Below are positions 1 through 12,276 of a stretch of DNA of 64,000 nt, piece by piece. How positions within the stretch are numbered: position 1 is the first letter of the stretch; every line of letters begins with the position of its first letter. Below the pieces are notes generated by a model. That model had not been told where the DNA came from and did no database searches. It worked only from the letters and a program-made list of their open reading frames with translations. The stretch lies in NCBI GenBank assembly GCA_945889495.1, contig CAMDBU010000002.1, positions 17,984-81,983 of the forward strand, read 5' to 3'. Made by a program: the position numbers and the translations under genes. The DNA comes from Syntrophobacter sp. SbD2 (GTDB taxonomy: Bacteria > Desulfobacterota > Binatia > UBA9968).

Positions 1-657
1 CATCAAGGTCGTCACATGGCCGCCGAGGATGTCGTGGACGTAGCGCAGCTTGTTGGGATTCACATCGAGAATGCTGACATGGGCGCCCATGCCGACGGCG
101 ACCTGGCAGGCAGCGGTGCCGGACATGCCGGCGCCGATGATCACTACATTCGCTGGCCGGACGCCGGAGGCACCGCCGAGCAATATGCCGCGACCGCCGT
201 TCTCGGCTTGCAAACACCAGGCGCCGACTTGAATCGATAACCGCCCGGCGATCTCGCTCATGGGCGCGAGCAGCGGCAAGGAACCGTCATCTAGTTGAAT
301 GGTCTCGTAGGCGATGCCGGTGACTTTGCTGTCGAGCAAAGCGCGGGTGACCGACTCGGCCGCGGCGAGGTGGAGATAGGTGAATAGAATTAGCCCAGGG
401 CGCAGTAAGGCGAACTCGGAGGCCTGCGGCTCTTTGACCTTCATGACCATGTCGGCTTGGTCCCAGACTTCTTTGGCGCTGTCGACAATGGTCGCGCCGG
501 CGTTGCGATAATTGTCATCGGTGAGACCGCTGCCCAGGCCGGCGTTTTTTTGGATCAGCACTTGATGATTGCGCGCGACGAAGCCGGCGACGCCGGTGGG
601 GGTGACGGCGACGCGGTTTTCTTCGGTTTTGATTTCTTTCGGTACGCCGATGATCAT
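1..657 (-). CDS. ald: alanine dehydrogenase (3' end runs off the window)
   Basis: Reverse strand from ATG at 657 reads MIGVPKEIKTEENRVAVTPTGVAGFVARNHQVLIQKNAGLGSGL...GASGVRPANVVIIGAGMSGTAACQVAVGMGAHVSILDVN; typical Ald N-terminus and Rossmann motif. Confidence 0.93.
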   Translation of the reverse strand, partial: MIIGVPKEIKTEENRVAVTPTGVAGFVARNHQVLIQKNAGLGSGLTDDNYRNAGATIVDSAKEVWDQADMVMKVKEPQASEFALLRPGLILFTYLHLAAAESVTRALLDSKVTGIAYETIQLDDGSLPLLAPMSEIAGRLSIQVGAWCLQAENGGRGILLGGASGVRPANVVIIGAGMSGTAACQVAVGMGAHVSILDVNPNKLRYVHDILGGHVTTLM

Positions 658-726
658 GGGGAAAAGGCTACGCCAAGAAAATGGATAATGCAAAATGGAG
701 AATGGATAATGGAAGACGGGAAGAGA

Positions 727-1092
727 TTAGCGATTCAGCGACCAGATAAGGATTGCCCAGCCTGCTAGGAAGAGTAGGCCGCCGATTGGTGTGATGGCGC
801 CCAACCAGCGGATGCCGGTGAAGCTGAGCAGGTAGAGGCTGCCGGAGAAAATTATTATGCCGGCGATGAAGCACCAGCCGGCGGCGTTTAGGCTCGCTTC
901 CGGCCAGCGGGTGGTTGCCCAGGCCACGGCCATGAGGCCGAAGGCGTGGTAGATTTGATAGCGCACGCCGATCTCGAAGATCACCAGCATGTCGGCGGAG
1001 ATTTTCGATTTCAGCGAGTGGGCGCCGAAGGCGCCTAGGGCGACGGCGATGAAGGCGGCGATGGCGCCGGCGCTGAAGAAGAAGCGGTCCAT
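727..1092 (-). CDS. DUF423 family small membrane protein
   Basis: 121 aa, GAFGAHSL...YQIYHAFGLMAVA... pattern of the DUF423 family; about four hydrophobic segments. Confidence 0.85.
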   Translation of the reverse strand: MDRFFFSAGAIAAFIAVALGAFGAHSLKSKISADMLVIFEIGVRYQIYHAFGLMAVAWATTRWPEASLNAAGWCFIAGIIIFSGSLYLLSFTGIRWLGAITPIGGLLFLAGWAILIWSLNR

Positions 1093-1157
1093 GTTAGTCG
1101 TGCTCGTGGCTCGTGTTCGTGCTGGCCGGAGTTTTGGTCGATGAGAAGAGCGGATGT

Positions 1158-1237
1158 TTCACCACAGAGGACACAGAGAGCACAGAGGTCGGAGAGTTGA
1201 TTTTCAAAACTCGTGTCTCTGTGGTCTCTGTGGTGAA
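1158..1237. repeat. intergenic inverted repeat of the CACAGAGGACACAGAG type
   Basis: Arms ttcaccacagaggacacagag (1158-1178) and ctctgtggtctctgtggtgaa (1217-1237), complementary with 2 mismatches in 21. Confidence 0.85.
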
Positions 1238-1251
1238 CAAATCCTTCGCGC

Positions 1252-2757
1252 TCACGCTGCCGTGCCGCGATTCAGGGACACGACCATCTCGCCTTTTTGG
1301 ATGACGATCTGGCGATAATCCTTGCGCTGGCTGAGCGCGTCGATGAGTTTTACCAGCGGCTGGTTGGCGGTTAAATATTCTTTCGGCGCGCCGGCGGCTT
1401 TCATCTCTTCGATCTCCTTGGCTTCGAGGTTCCAGCGCAAGAGGAAATCTTCGTCGGAAATATTTTCGCAGTTCATTTTCTTGCGCAGCTCGGCGACGGA
1501 CGGCTCGGGCGGGATGCGCTCGGCCCATTCCTTGGCGCGCGGGCGGTCGAGGATTTTCGCTTTGACTTCCGGCGCCATCAATTCGCTGCCTTCCTTGCCC
1601 CAGTAGCCGAGCGCGTATTGAATGATTTGATCCGTCACTTCTTTGTAGCGCTCGCCGACGATGACATTGATCGCCGCCTGGCTGCCGACGAATTGCGACA
1701 GCGGCGTGACCATGATCGGGTAGCCGAGATCGGCGCGCACCTGGATGGTTTCTTCGAGGGCTTGGTCGATCTTATTTTCCAAACCGACTTTTTTCAGCTG
1801 CGAGCGCAGGTTGGAAATCATCCCGCCGGGCACTTGATGTTGATACTGCGAGTAGTCGTATTCCACCGGCGCGCCGATGGGAAAACCTTCGCGCTTGGCG
1901 ATGTAGGTGAAGTGGTCGGATACCGGCCGCAAAATTTCTTCGTCGATGGCCGTCTGATAGCCCAAGGCGCGCAGATTCTTGGCGACGTTAAACAAACTCG
2001 GATTGGACGAGCCGTCGGCCAGCGGCGGCAGGGCGGTGTTGACGATCTTGATGCCGAGCTTCACCGCTTCGAGACAGCACAGCGGGCCCAAGCCCGTGGT
2101 GCAATGGGTGTGGAGCTCGACGGGAATGCCGTTGGCGTTGGCGAAGACGATCGGCACCAGGGTCTGGACGCGCTCCGGCGTCAGCAGGCCGCCGGGATCT
2201 TTTAAACAGAGCCGGTTAACTTTGAGCGACGCCGCCTGGCGGGTGCGCTCGGCGAAGTATTCGTCGGTATGTTTGGGCGAGACCGAGTAAATGATGTTGA
2301 GCACCGGGTTGATGCCGACATCGCGCGAGACCTTGGTCTTCCACTCCCAGCCTTCGAGCTCGTTCCATTCTTCCGAGATGCGCGCTTCACGAATGCCGTT
2401 GGCGGCCATCCGTTCCATGAACAGCCGGTACATGGAGCGCGGCGTGATATCGAAGGCGCTGAAGCGGCCGGCGTTCAAACGCAGCGGCGTGTTCTTGATC
2501 CGCTGGCTGACCAGCTTGACCCGGTCCCAGGGATTTTCTTTCAGCTCGCGCACGCATTTTTTCAAATGGGAGCTGGAGATTAGTTCTATAGCATCGAAAC
2601 CGGCGCGATCCATCGCCTCGGCGACGGGCAACATCATGCCGGTGGTCATGCTCTCCGCCCACAGGCTTTGATGGCCGTCGCGGATGGTGGTGTCGACGAA
2701 TTTTATGCCGTCGTTGTTCACTGGTTTCTTTCCGTGGTCGAACTCCTTACCCCTCAC
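1252..2757 (-). CDS. carboxyltransferase-domain protein (pyruvate carboxylase subunit B / oxaloacetate decarboxylase alpha-like), no biotinyl domain
   Basis: VKFVDTTIRDGHQSLWAESMTTGMMLP...LCLKDPGGLLTP...VELHTHCTTGLGP...QHQVPGGMISNL: HMGL/PYC_OADA motifs; no AMKM biotinylation motif. Confidence 0.85.
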   Translation of the reverse strand: MRGKEFDHGKKPVNNDGIKFVDTTIRDGHQSLWAESMTTGMMLPVAEAMDRAGFDAIELISSSHLKKCVRELKENPWDRVKLVSQRIKNTPLRLNAGRFSAFDITPRSMYRLFMERMAANGIREARISEEWNELEGWEWKTKVSRDVGINPVLNIIYSVSPKHTDEYFAERTRQAASLKVNRLCLKDPGGLLTPERVQTLVPIVFANANGIPVELHTHCTTGLGPLCCLEAVKLGIKIVNTALPPLADGSSNPSLFNVAKNLRALGYQTAIDEEILRPVSDHFTYIAKREGFPIGAPVEYDYSQYQHQVPGGMISNLRSQLKKVGLENKIDQALEETIQVRADLGYPIMVTPLSQFVGSQAAINVIVGERYKEVTDQIIQYALGYWGKEGSELMAPEVKAKILDRPRAKEWAERIPPEPSVAELRKKMNCENISDEDFLLRWNLEAKEIEEMKAAGAPKEYLTANQPLVKLIDALSQRKDYRQIVIQKGEMVVSLNRGTAA

Positions 2758-2812
2758 TCTTCACTACTTACTTGGTTAGTAAGGAGTGAGTAGTAAGGAG
2801 TAAGGAGAATCG
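2751..2812. repeat. imperfect palindromic intergenic micro-repeat (ACTCC/TTACT type)
   Basis: cccctcactcttcactacttac-ttggtta-gtaaggagtgagtagtaaggagtaagg. Confidence 0.6.
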
Positions 2813-2827
2813 GAGTGGTAGTTTAGT

Positions 2828-3685
2828 TTAGAGCGTGATGCCGAGGAACTTCACCGCGTTGTCCAACATGATCTTCTTGCGGATCTCGGGCTTCATGTTG
2901 ACCTGGGCGAACTCTTCCAGCCAGCGCTCGACGCCGATGGCCGGCCAGTCGGAGCCGAACATCGCCTTGTCCTGGATCAGCGTGGTGATGTTGTGTAAGA
3001 GTTCCGCCGGGAAATATTTCGGCGCCCAGCCGGACAGATCGATATAATAGTTGCCCTTGTGCCGGGCGATGGCCAAGCTTTCCGCGGTCCAGGGCCAGGT
3101 CGGATGGGCGCTGATGATTTTCAGCTCGGGGAAATCGGCGCAGACCTCGTCGACGTGGATCGGCTGGCTGTATTTCAACTTAATGCCCATGCCGCCCGGC
3201 GTGCCGGCGCCGGCGGCGGCCATGCCGCCGTGAAACAGGATCGGCATGTTCAACTTGGCGCAGGTCTCCCAGATCGGATAAAAGCGCGGATCGTTGGCGT
3301 AGAAATGCTGGCGTGCCGGATTGAGCTCGCCCATGCCGATGAGGCCGAGATCATGGCAGCGCTTCACTTCGTCCACCGCCAGCTTGCCGGTCCAAGGATC
3401 GATGGCGCCGTAGGCCATAAAAACATCGGGATGTTTCTTTACCGCGCTGGCGACGTGATCGTTGGGCAGCGGGGTCATGCCGGTGACGGTTTCGTCGCGG
3501 GTGTTCATGATGACCGCCATCATCTTGCGGGCCCGGTATTGGTCGGCCATCTCATCGATGGAAACCGGCGGCCGTTCGCGGCCGAAATAGCGCGCCATCT
3601 GCGCGGTGCGGTCGCCCTTCGCCTTTTGACTCGCTTCGTCGGACAGATGGACGTGAATGTCGATAGCTACAATGTCTCTTGCCAT
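2828..3685 (-). CDS. amidohydrolase family protein (ACMSD-like, amidohydrolase_2)
   Basis: VAIDIHVHLSD N-terminal metal motif, ILFHGG, ISAHPTWPW, MFGSDWPAIG C-terminal Asp motif. Confidence 0.88.
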   Translation of the reverse strand: MARDIVAIDIHVHLSDEASQKAKGDRTAQMARYFGRERPPVSIDEMADQYRARKMMAVIMNTRDETVTGMTPLPNDHVASAVKKHPDVFMAYGAIDPWTGKLAVDEVKRCHDLGLIGMGELNPARQHFYANDPRFYPIWETCAKLNMPILFHGGMAAAGAGTPGGMGIKLKYSQPIHVDEVCADFPELKIISAHPTWPWTAESLAIARHKGNYYIDLSGWAPKYFPAELLHNITTLIQDKAMFGSDWPAIGVERWLEEFAQVNMKPEIRKKIMLDNAVKFLGITL

Positions 3686-3751
3686 GGTTCGATGCCTCCT
3701 GGTTAAGTTTCAATTCTTATTGCACTGGCGCGGCTGACTTTCAACCGCGTT

Positions 3752-5221
3752 TCATGCGGTGCCGCCCGCGCGCTTTTCCAATGTCACGGAGAAATTCGCC
3801 GTCTGCACATGAATCTGCCGGTTCTTGGTGCGCTTGGACAATTCCTGCAACAGGTTCACCAGCGGCTGTTCGCTGTTTAAATATTCCAGCGGCCGTTTGT
3901 TGGCGCGCATAAAGTCAATATCTTCCTTGCCGATGATCCAGCGCAAGAGCAACTCTTCGTCGGAAGTGCCCTCGGCGCCGATGTTGCGGCGGATGTCGTC
4001 GGGCGACGGTTCGTCCGGCGTCCACTTGGCCCATTCCTTGGCGCGCGGCCGGTCGAGGATCTTGGCTTTGACGTCGGGGTGCATGTCGTGCGCGCCTTCG
4101 GCGCCAGCGTGGCCGAGGGCGAACTTGATCACCTGGTCGGTGACTTCTTTGTAGCGCTCGCCGACTATTACATTGATCGCCGCCTGGGAGCCGACGAACT
4201 GCGACAGCGGCGTGACCATGATCGGATAGCCGAACTCCTCGCGCACCTTGATCGTTTCTTCCAAGGCGGCGGGAGATTTATGCTCGAGGCCGACCTTGCG
4301 CAGCTGGAAGCGCAGGTTGGACAACATGCCGCCGGGCACTTGGTGTTGATACTGCGAGTAATCGTATTCCACCGGCGCGCCGATGGTGAAGCCTTCGCGC
4401 TTGGCAATCGCCGTGAAGTGGCGCGACACTGGCTGCAAGACATCTTCGTCGATGTCGGTGCGGTAACCCAGCGCGCGGGCGTTCCTCGCGACATTGAACA
4501 ACGACGGATTCGACGTATCGTCGGCCAGCGGCGGCAGGGCGGTGTTGATCGAGCGGATGCCCAACTCCATGGCCTTGATGCAGCACAGCGGTCCGAGACC
4601 GGTGGTGCAGTGGGTGTGCAGCTCCACCGGGATGCCGTTGGCGTTCGCCAAGATGATCGGCACCAAGGTTTCCATCCGTTCGGGCGTGAGCAGGCCGCCG
4701 GGGTCTTTGAGGCAAAGCCGGTAGGGATTGAGCGACGCCGCCTGGCGCGTGCGCAGGGCGAAGTACTCGTCGCTATGTTTGGGCGAAACGGAATAAATCA
4801 AATTCAAAATCGACTTCATGCCGACGCGGTGGCACTCGCCGACGCGAAACTTCCAGCCCTCGTAATCGTTCCACTCATCCGAGATGCGCGCTTCCTTGAT
4901 GCCGTTGGCGAACATGCGCTCGACGAACAGGCGGTACATGGACGGCGGATTGTATTCAAACGTGTTAACCCGGCCGGCGATCAGCCGCAGCGGCGTCTTG
5001 GTGATCAGCTTCGCCACCAGTCGCACGCGCTCCCAGGGGTCTTCTTTCAAATCGCGCACGCATTTCTTCAAATGCGAGCCCGAGATCAGCTCGATGCCCT
5101 CAAAGCCGGCGTCGTCCAGGTTCTTGGCGATCGGCAACATCATGCCGGTTGTCATATTTTCCGCCCACAAGCTCTGATGGCCGTCGCGGATGGTGGTGTC
5201 GACGAATTTGATGGTTTCCAT
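3752..5221 (-). CDS. carboxyltransferase-domain protein, paralogue of 1252-2757
   Basis: IKFVDTTIRDGHQSLWAENMTTGMMLP...LCLKDPGGLLTP...VELHTHCTTGLGP; obviously homologous along its full length to the 1252-2757 product. Confidence 0.85.
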   Translation of the reverse strand: METIKFVDTTIRDGHQSLWAENMTTGMMLPIAKNLDDAGFEGIELISGSHLKKCVRDLKEDPWERVRLVAKLITKTPLRLIAGRVNTFEYNPPSMYRLFVERMFANGIKEARISDEWNDYEGWKFRVGECHRVGMKSILNLIYSVSPKHSDEYFALRTRQAASLNPYRLCLKDPGGLLTPERMETLVPIILANANGIPVELHTHCTTGLGPLCCIKAMELGIRSINTALPPLADDTSNPSLFNVARNARALGYRTDIDEDVLQPVSRHFTAIAKREGFTIGAPVEYDYSQYQHQVPGGMLSNLRFQLRKVGLEHKSPAALEETIKVREEFGYPIMVTPLSQFVGSQAAINVIVGERYKEVTDQVIKFALGHAGAEGAHDMHPDVKAKILDRPRAKEWAKWTPDEPSPDDIRRNIGAEGTSDEELLLRWIIGKEDIDFMRANKRPLEYLNSEQPLVNLLQELSKRTKNRQIHVQTANFSVTLEKRAGGTA

Positions 5222-5292
5222 TGTCGCCTCCGGCGAATTTCAAATTTCAGATCTCAGATTTCATAGCATGAAGCGCGGGCGAAATCTTGGGG

Positions 5293-5805
5293 TTAGGGCT
5301 TCTTGGTGGGATTTTGCTTTTCGGCTTCGGTCTTGGTGATGCGGTCGAGCTCCTCTATGAAGTCCTGTTTGTCGTGCTTCGTTGCATATCTGTTTCTTGC
5401 CTTGTCATCCAAATGCCGTTGCCCTGCGATGTTCGAATTCTTCAAACTCTCGATCCAGCCATAAAGCTGACGAGAAATCTTCTCCGAATCCGTTATGAGA
5501 TTTGAAATCTGAGATTTGAGATCGTTGAAGTCCTCCCACCGCAGCAGGACTTTCAACATCGACCGAACCTCGCCAGCGGACCCACGTGCGATATAAAGGA
5601 AAGCGAGCAGTTCGTTGGTACTGCCGCGCTCGAAGCCTTCGGCGATGTTGTTTGAAACTGATAGTGCCGCGCGTTCAAACTGGTCGCGCAGCCCGTAATG
5701 GCGATGGAACTGTTCGGCAGCTGTGAATTTATAGATCAGAACAGCGAAGTCAGCGGCGTCGTTCCATACGGGCAAGTCTTCGAAGCGGCCGTACTGCATG
5801 TCCAA
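5293..5805 (-). CDS. four-helix bundle protein (23S rRNA intervening-sequence protein family)
   Basis: FEDLPVWNDAADFAVLIYKFT...YGLRDQFERAALSVSNNIAEGFERGSTNELLAFLYIARGSAGEVRSML. Confidence 0.9.
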   Translation of the reverse strand: MDMQYGRFEDLPVWNDAADFAVLIYKFTAAEQFHRHYGLRDQFERAALSVSNNIAEGFERGSTNELLAFLYIARGSAGEVRSMLKVLLRWEDFNDLKSQISNLITDSEKISRQLYGWIESLKNSNIAGQRHLDDKARNRYATKHDKQDFIEELDRITKTEAEKQNPTKKP

Positions 5806-6012
5806 CGGGCGATCTCAGGTCGAAATTGTCATATTACAGACAGCCCGAAGACAGCAAAGTGGGTAAACGGAGTTTGCTCCGAAAACTAGGAGGGATCGCG
5901 AAGAGATTGCTGCGCCCGCATGGGTTTGGTGATTGGTTGGATGCGGCTTAACGTCCGGCTTGACACGCGCCCGCCGCGCGGGCGTCGCTGTCCAAGCCGC
6001 GGTTAGAGAGCA

Positions 6013-6813
6013 TCATTGAAGTGGGGCCACAACGGCGCCGCGTATTCCAGCCCTCTCGATCGCCGCTTTGACGAGCCCCTCGGACTTCGCGTCCTCAACG
6101 AATTTGCGCGCGTAGGCCATGCCGAGGTCCCGTCCCTTCGGGATGGCCATAGCCCCCGGGTCGGTGGCAAAACGACCGTCGAGAACACGGGAACCGGGCA
6201 ACTGATTCGACGTTTCGAACAGGTTTGCCTTGTTGGCAGCAAATGCGTCTGCTCTCCCGGATTTCAGCATCTCTAACGCGCCAGCGACGCCTAATCCTCG
6301 GACCAATACGGCATTTTTTAGCGCGCGGGAAAGAAAGAAATCCGTTCCGCCCTTCTCCCCCACGGCAACGCGAACCCCAGGCCGATCCACATCGGCCACT
6401 GTTGAGATGGACGAGCCGCTTGGGACGAGGTAGCCGAATTCGATTTCCAGGTGCGGAGGAGTGATATCAAATTCCTTCGCCCGCGCCGGATTAACAGCAA
6501 TGAAGGCGACGTCCCATTGGCCAGATTTCGCGCCGTCGAAGAGTGCCTCACTTGACGGGTACACGACCGGCTCAAACGGAACCCCCATGCGCCGGGCCAA
6601 CTCTTTTCCGAGGTCAAATCCCACCCCTTTCGTTTCGCCCGATGCGGAGTCTCGCGTCACGGATAAGGGATTTCCGAGGTTAAGCCCAACCCGAAGCTTT
6701 CCGGTTGGGGCCAAGGCGTGTCGCGCTTCCGGAGTGGGCGCGGTGTGGATGCCCGCACAGCCCGTAAGCACCAGTCCAAGTATCGCAGTCATCACCGAGT
6801 GAGTCGTACGCAT
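6013..6813 (-). CDS. extracellular solute-binding protein family 3 lipoprotein
   Basis: Lipobox LVLTGCAG; GKLRVGLNLGNPLS...KGVGFDLGKELARRMGVPFEPVVYPSSEALFDGAKSGQWDVAF. Confidence 0.87.
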   Translation of the reverse strand: MRTTHSVMTAILGLVLTGCAGIHTAPTPEARHALAPTGKLRVGLNLGNPLSVTRDSASGETKGVGFDLGKELARRMGVPFEPVVYPSSEALFDGAKSGQWDVAFIAVNPARAKEFDITPPHLEIEFGYLVPSGSSISTVADVDRPGVRVAVGEKGGTDFFLSRALKNAVLVRGLGVAGALEMLKSGRADAFAANKANLFETSNQLPGSRVLDGRFATDPGAMAIPKGRDLGMAYARKFVEDAKSEGLVKAAIERAGIRGAVVAPLQ

Positions 6814-6970
6814 TGCGTCCTTCCTGAAGTCACTGTTGCTCTCTACTATTAAGTGAGCCGCCGCAGGCTCAGAGATATGCCGGTCGGCTTATCTCGCCTG
6901 ACGGCTCCAATCAATAAAGTTGAAATTGTTTATAATATTCGACAGCTATCCCAACTTGTCAACGATATGT

Positions 6971-7390
6971 GTTCCGACAAAAGCCGACCGGTGCGGCGGG
7001 TTATCTCCCTAACGATCAGCGGGTTATTCCAGCGGGCGCTTTCTCAGGCCAAGTGTCAAACTACGTATGAATCAGTGGTACTGATATCTTTGATGATCTA
7101 ACATTGGTTTCCGATGATCGAGATCGCCCAAGCGCTGCTCTTCGACCGGGATGGCAGGCTGCTCATTTATCTGCGCGACGATAAGCTGTCGATACCGTTT
7201 CCCAATCATTGGGATTTGTTTGGCGGTCATGTGGAGGTGGGGGAGACGCCGGAGGAGGCGTTGCGGCGGGAGTTGCAAGAAGAGATCGGTGCCACGCTGG
7301 ATAGCAGGCGCTTGACCGCGATTGCCGCAGCCTAGCGCTGTCATTGCCGGTTACCAATATGCTCGACTGTCACACCGAGTGCAGCCTGTT
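6971..7390. repeat. left copy of an imperfect direct repeat (matches parts of 8142-8828)
   Basis: gttccgacaaaagcc...ttatctccctaac..tcagcgggttattccagc...ctacgtatgaat.agtggtactgat...ttgatgatctaacattggtt..atgatcgagatcgcccaagc; ends with actgtcacaccgagtgcagcctgtt, which matches the dnaE start. Confidence 0.85.
7114..7335 (+). pseudogene. truncated NUDIX hydrolase (decayed copy of 8279-8722)
   Basis: MIEIAQALLFDRDGRLLIYLRDDKLSIPFPNHWDLFGGHVEVGETPEEALRRELQEEIG then jumps to SRRLTAIAAA-stop, which corresponds to GQRLTSIGAAQ in the full copy; the middle is missing. Confidence 0.8.
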
Positions 7391-7414
7391 TGAGCGCACC
7401 CGGTTTTGTTAGCC

Positions 7415-7657
7415 TTATGCTGGAAGCCGGTCATGCTCATCCGGTTTTACTTTGGGAACCTTCGCCATGGCTCGTTCAAATTTCTTGCGATTGCCGCGCT
7501 GGGCGCGCTGGTCAAGATATTCTTCGGTAACAAGCGCCGAAAGTTTCTCCGCCAACGCTAGCGTAATCAATTGATTGATAGATACACTTTCCTGCTGGGC
7601 CAATTTACGGACTTGCTTGTGCAGCGAGTCAGGTAAGCGAAGACTAATCGTACTCAT
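7415..7657 (-). CDS. ribbon-helix-helix/HicB-like antitoxin
   Basis: MSTISLRLPDSLHKQVRKLAQQESVSINQLITLALAEKLSAL RHH signature; overlaps the toxin gene by 4 nt. Confidence 0.82.
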   Translation of the reverse strand: MSTISLRLPDSLHKQVRKLAQQESVSINQLITLALAEKLSALVTEEYLDQRAQRGNRKKFERAMAKVPKVKPDEHDRLPA

Positions 7658-8121
7658 GGCAACTCTCCAATCTCCTGTAAAAATTCCTGCGCCGTCATTA
7701 CGCGAATACCAAATTGTTTCACATCGACAAAATCGTCTTTATTGTAAGAGACGATAGTTTCGCATCCGGCCGCTACGGCCAATTCCAAGACCATGTCATC
7801 TTTGGGGTCGCTCAAAATGGGTCGCCACAGGTAATGGACTTTTCTCCGATGAGCGACCGAACAGACGTAATCCAAGATGTCGTCAATATCACTGGCCTTC
7901 AATCCGGCCTTTTTGCCAACCAGCCGTTTGGCGGCATCTTCATACTCGATAACGAGCGGAACGGAAAGGTTGATTTCAAACTTGCCGGAATCCAATAGCC
8001 AGAACAGTTTGTAGGAAGCTCCAAGTTGTGACCGCAAAGCCGAGACAAAGACGTTGGTGTCAATAACGATTTGAAGCGCTCTCACGTCCGGTATCGTATT
8101 CGATACCGGATTGTTTTTCAA
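7654..8121 (-). CDS. PIN-domain toxin (PIN_3 family)
   Basis: LQIVIDTNVFVSALRS...SDPKDDMVLELAVAAGCETIVSYNKDDF. Confidence 0.87.
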   Translation of the reverse strand: MKNNPVSNTIPDVRALQIVIDTNVFVSALRSQLGASYKLFWLLDSGKFEINLSVPLVIEYEDAAKRLVGKKAGLKASDIDDILDYVCSVAHRRKVHYLWRPILSDPKDDMVLELAVAAGCETIVSYNKDDFVDVKQFGIRVMTAQEFLQEIGELP

Positions 8122-8278
8122 TTACGAATTTTGCGACAAGCGTTCCGCCAAAAGCCGCCTGCAGCGGCGGCTTATCTCCCTAACACTCAGCGGGTTATTC
8201 CAGCTGGTGCTTTTTCGGGCCAACTGCCAAGCTACGTATGAATTAGTGGTACTGATGTCATTGATGATCTAACATTGG

Positions 8279-8722
8279 TTGCTAATGATCGAGATCGCCC
8301 AAGCTTTGCTCTTCGACCGGCACGGCAAGCTGCTTATCTATCTTCGCGATGACAAGCCGTCGATTCCGTTTCCCAATCATTGGGATTTGATCGGTGGGCA
8401 TGTGGAGGTGGGGGAGACGCCGGAGGAGGCGTTGTGTCGGGAGGTTCGCGAAGAGATCGGTTTCACACTCACGGCGTGGCGGCTGTTTCGCCGTTACGAC
8501 TGTCTCACCGGCGATGTTTACCCCAACCGGAAATTTATTTACCACGCGCGGATCGACGCTGCGGTCGCCGACTTGGCGCTTTACGAAGGGCAGCGCTTGA
8601 CCAGCATCGGCGCTGCGCAGCTCCGCGAATTCAAGTTCGCCAACATTCTCGGCCAGATCGTTGAGGATTTTGTCGCGGCGGATTTATGGCCCAAAGCTGT
8701 GGATAACTTTTACGGCAAATAA
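8279..8722 (+). CDS. NUDIX hydrolase
   Basis: GGHVEVGETPEEALCREVREEIGFTL = Nudix box GX5EX7REUXEEXGU. Confidence 0.93.
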   Translation: MLMIEIAQALLFDRHGKLLIYLRDDKPSIPFPNHWDLIGGHVEVGETPEEALCREVREEIGFTLTAWRLFRRYDCLTGDVYPNRKFIYHARIDAAVADLALYEGQRLTSIGAAQLREFKFANILGQIVEDFVAADLWPKAVDNFYGK

Positions 8723-8775
8723 GTCGGCAAAGATTTGTCGAGTCTTGGGGTTTGTGATAGTAAATTTTCACGCAG

Positions 8776-12272
<3,497 letters not shown>

Positions 12273-12276
<4 letters not shown>

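Noticed and set aside
1094-1528. 144-aa ORF including the CACAGAG repeat (DLFTTETTETRVL...SVSSVVKH)
   Set aside because: The reading derives from the repeat and an off-frame part of the carboxyltransferase gene
4079-5266. 395-aa plus-strand ORF opposite the carboxyltransferase gene
   Set aside because: Shadow ORF; similar antisense readings occur opposite the paralogue and other strong genes (thrS, sdhA, ubiD, pilT)
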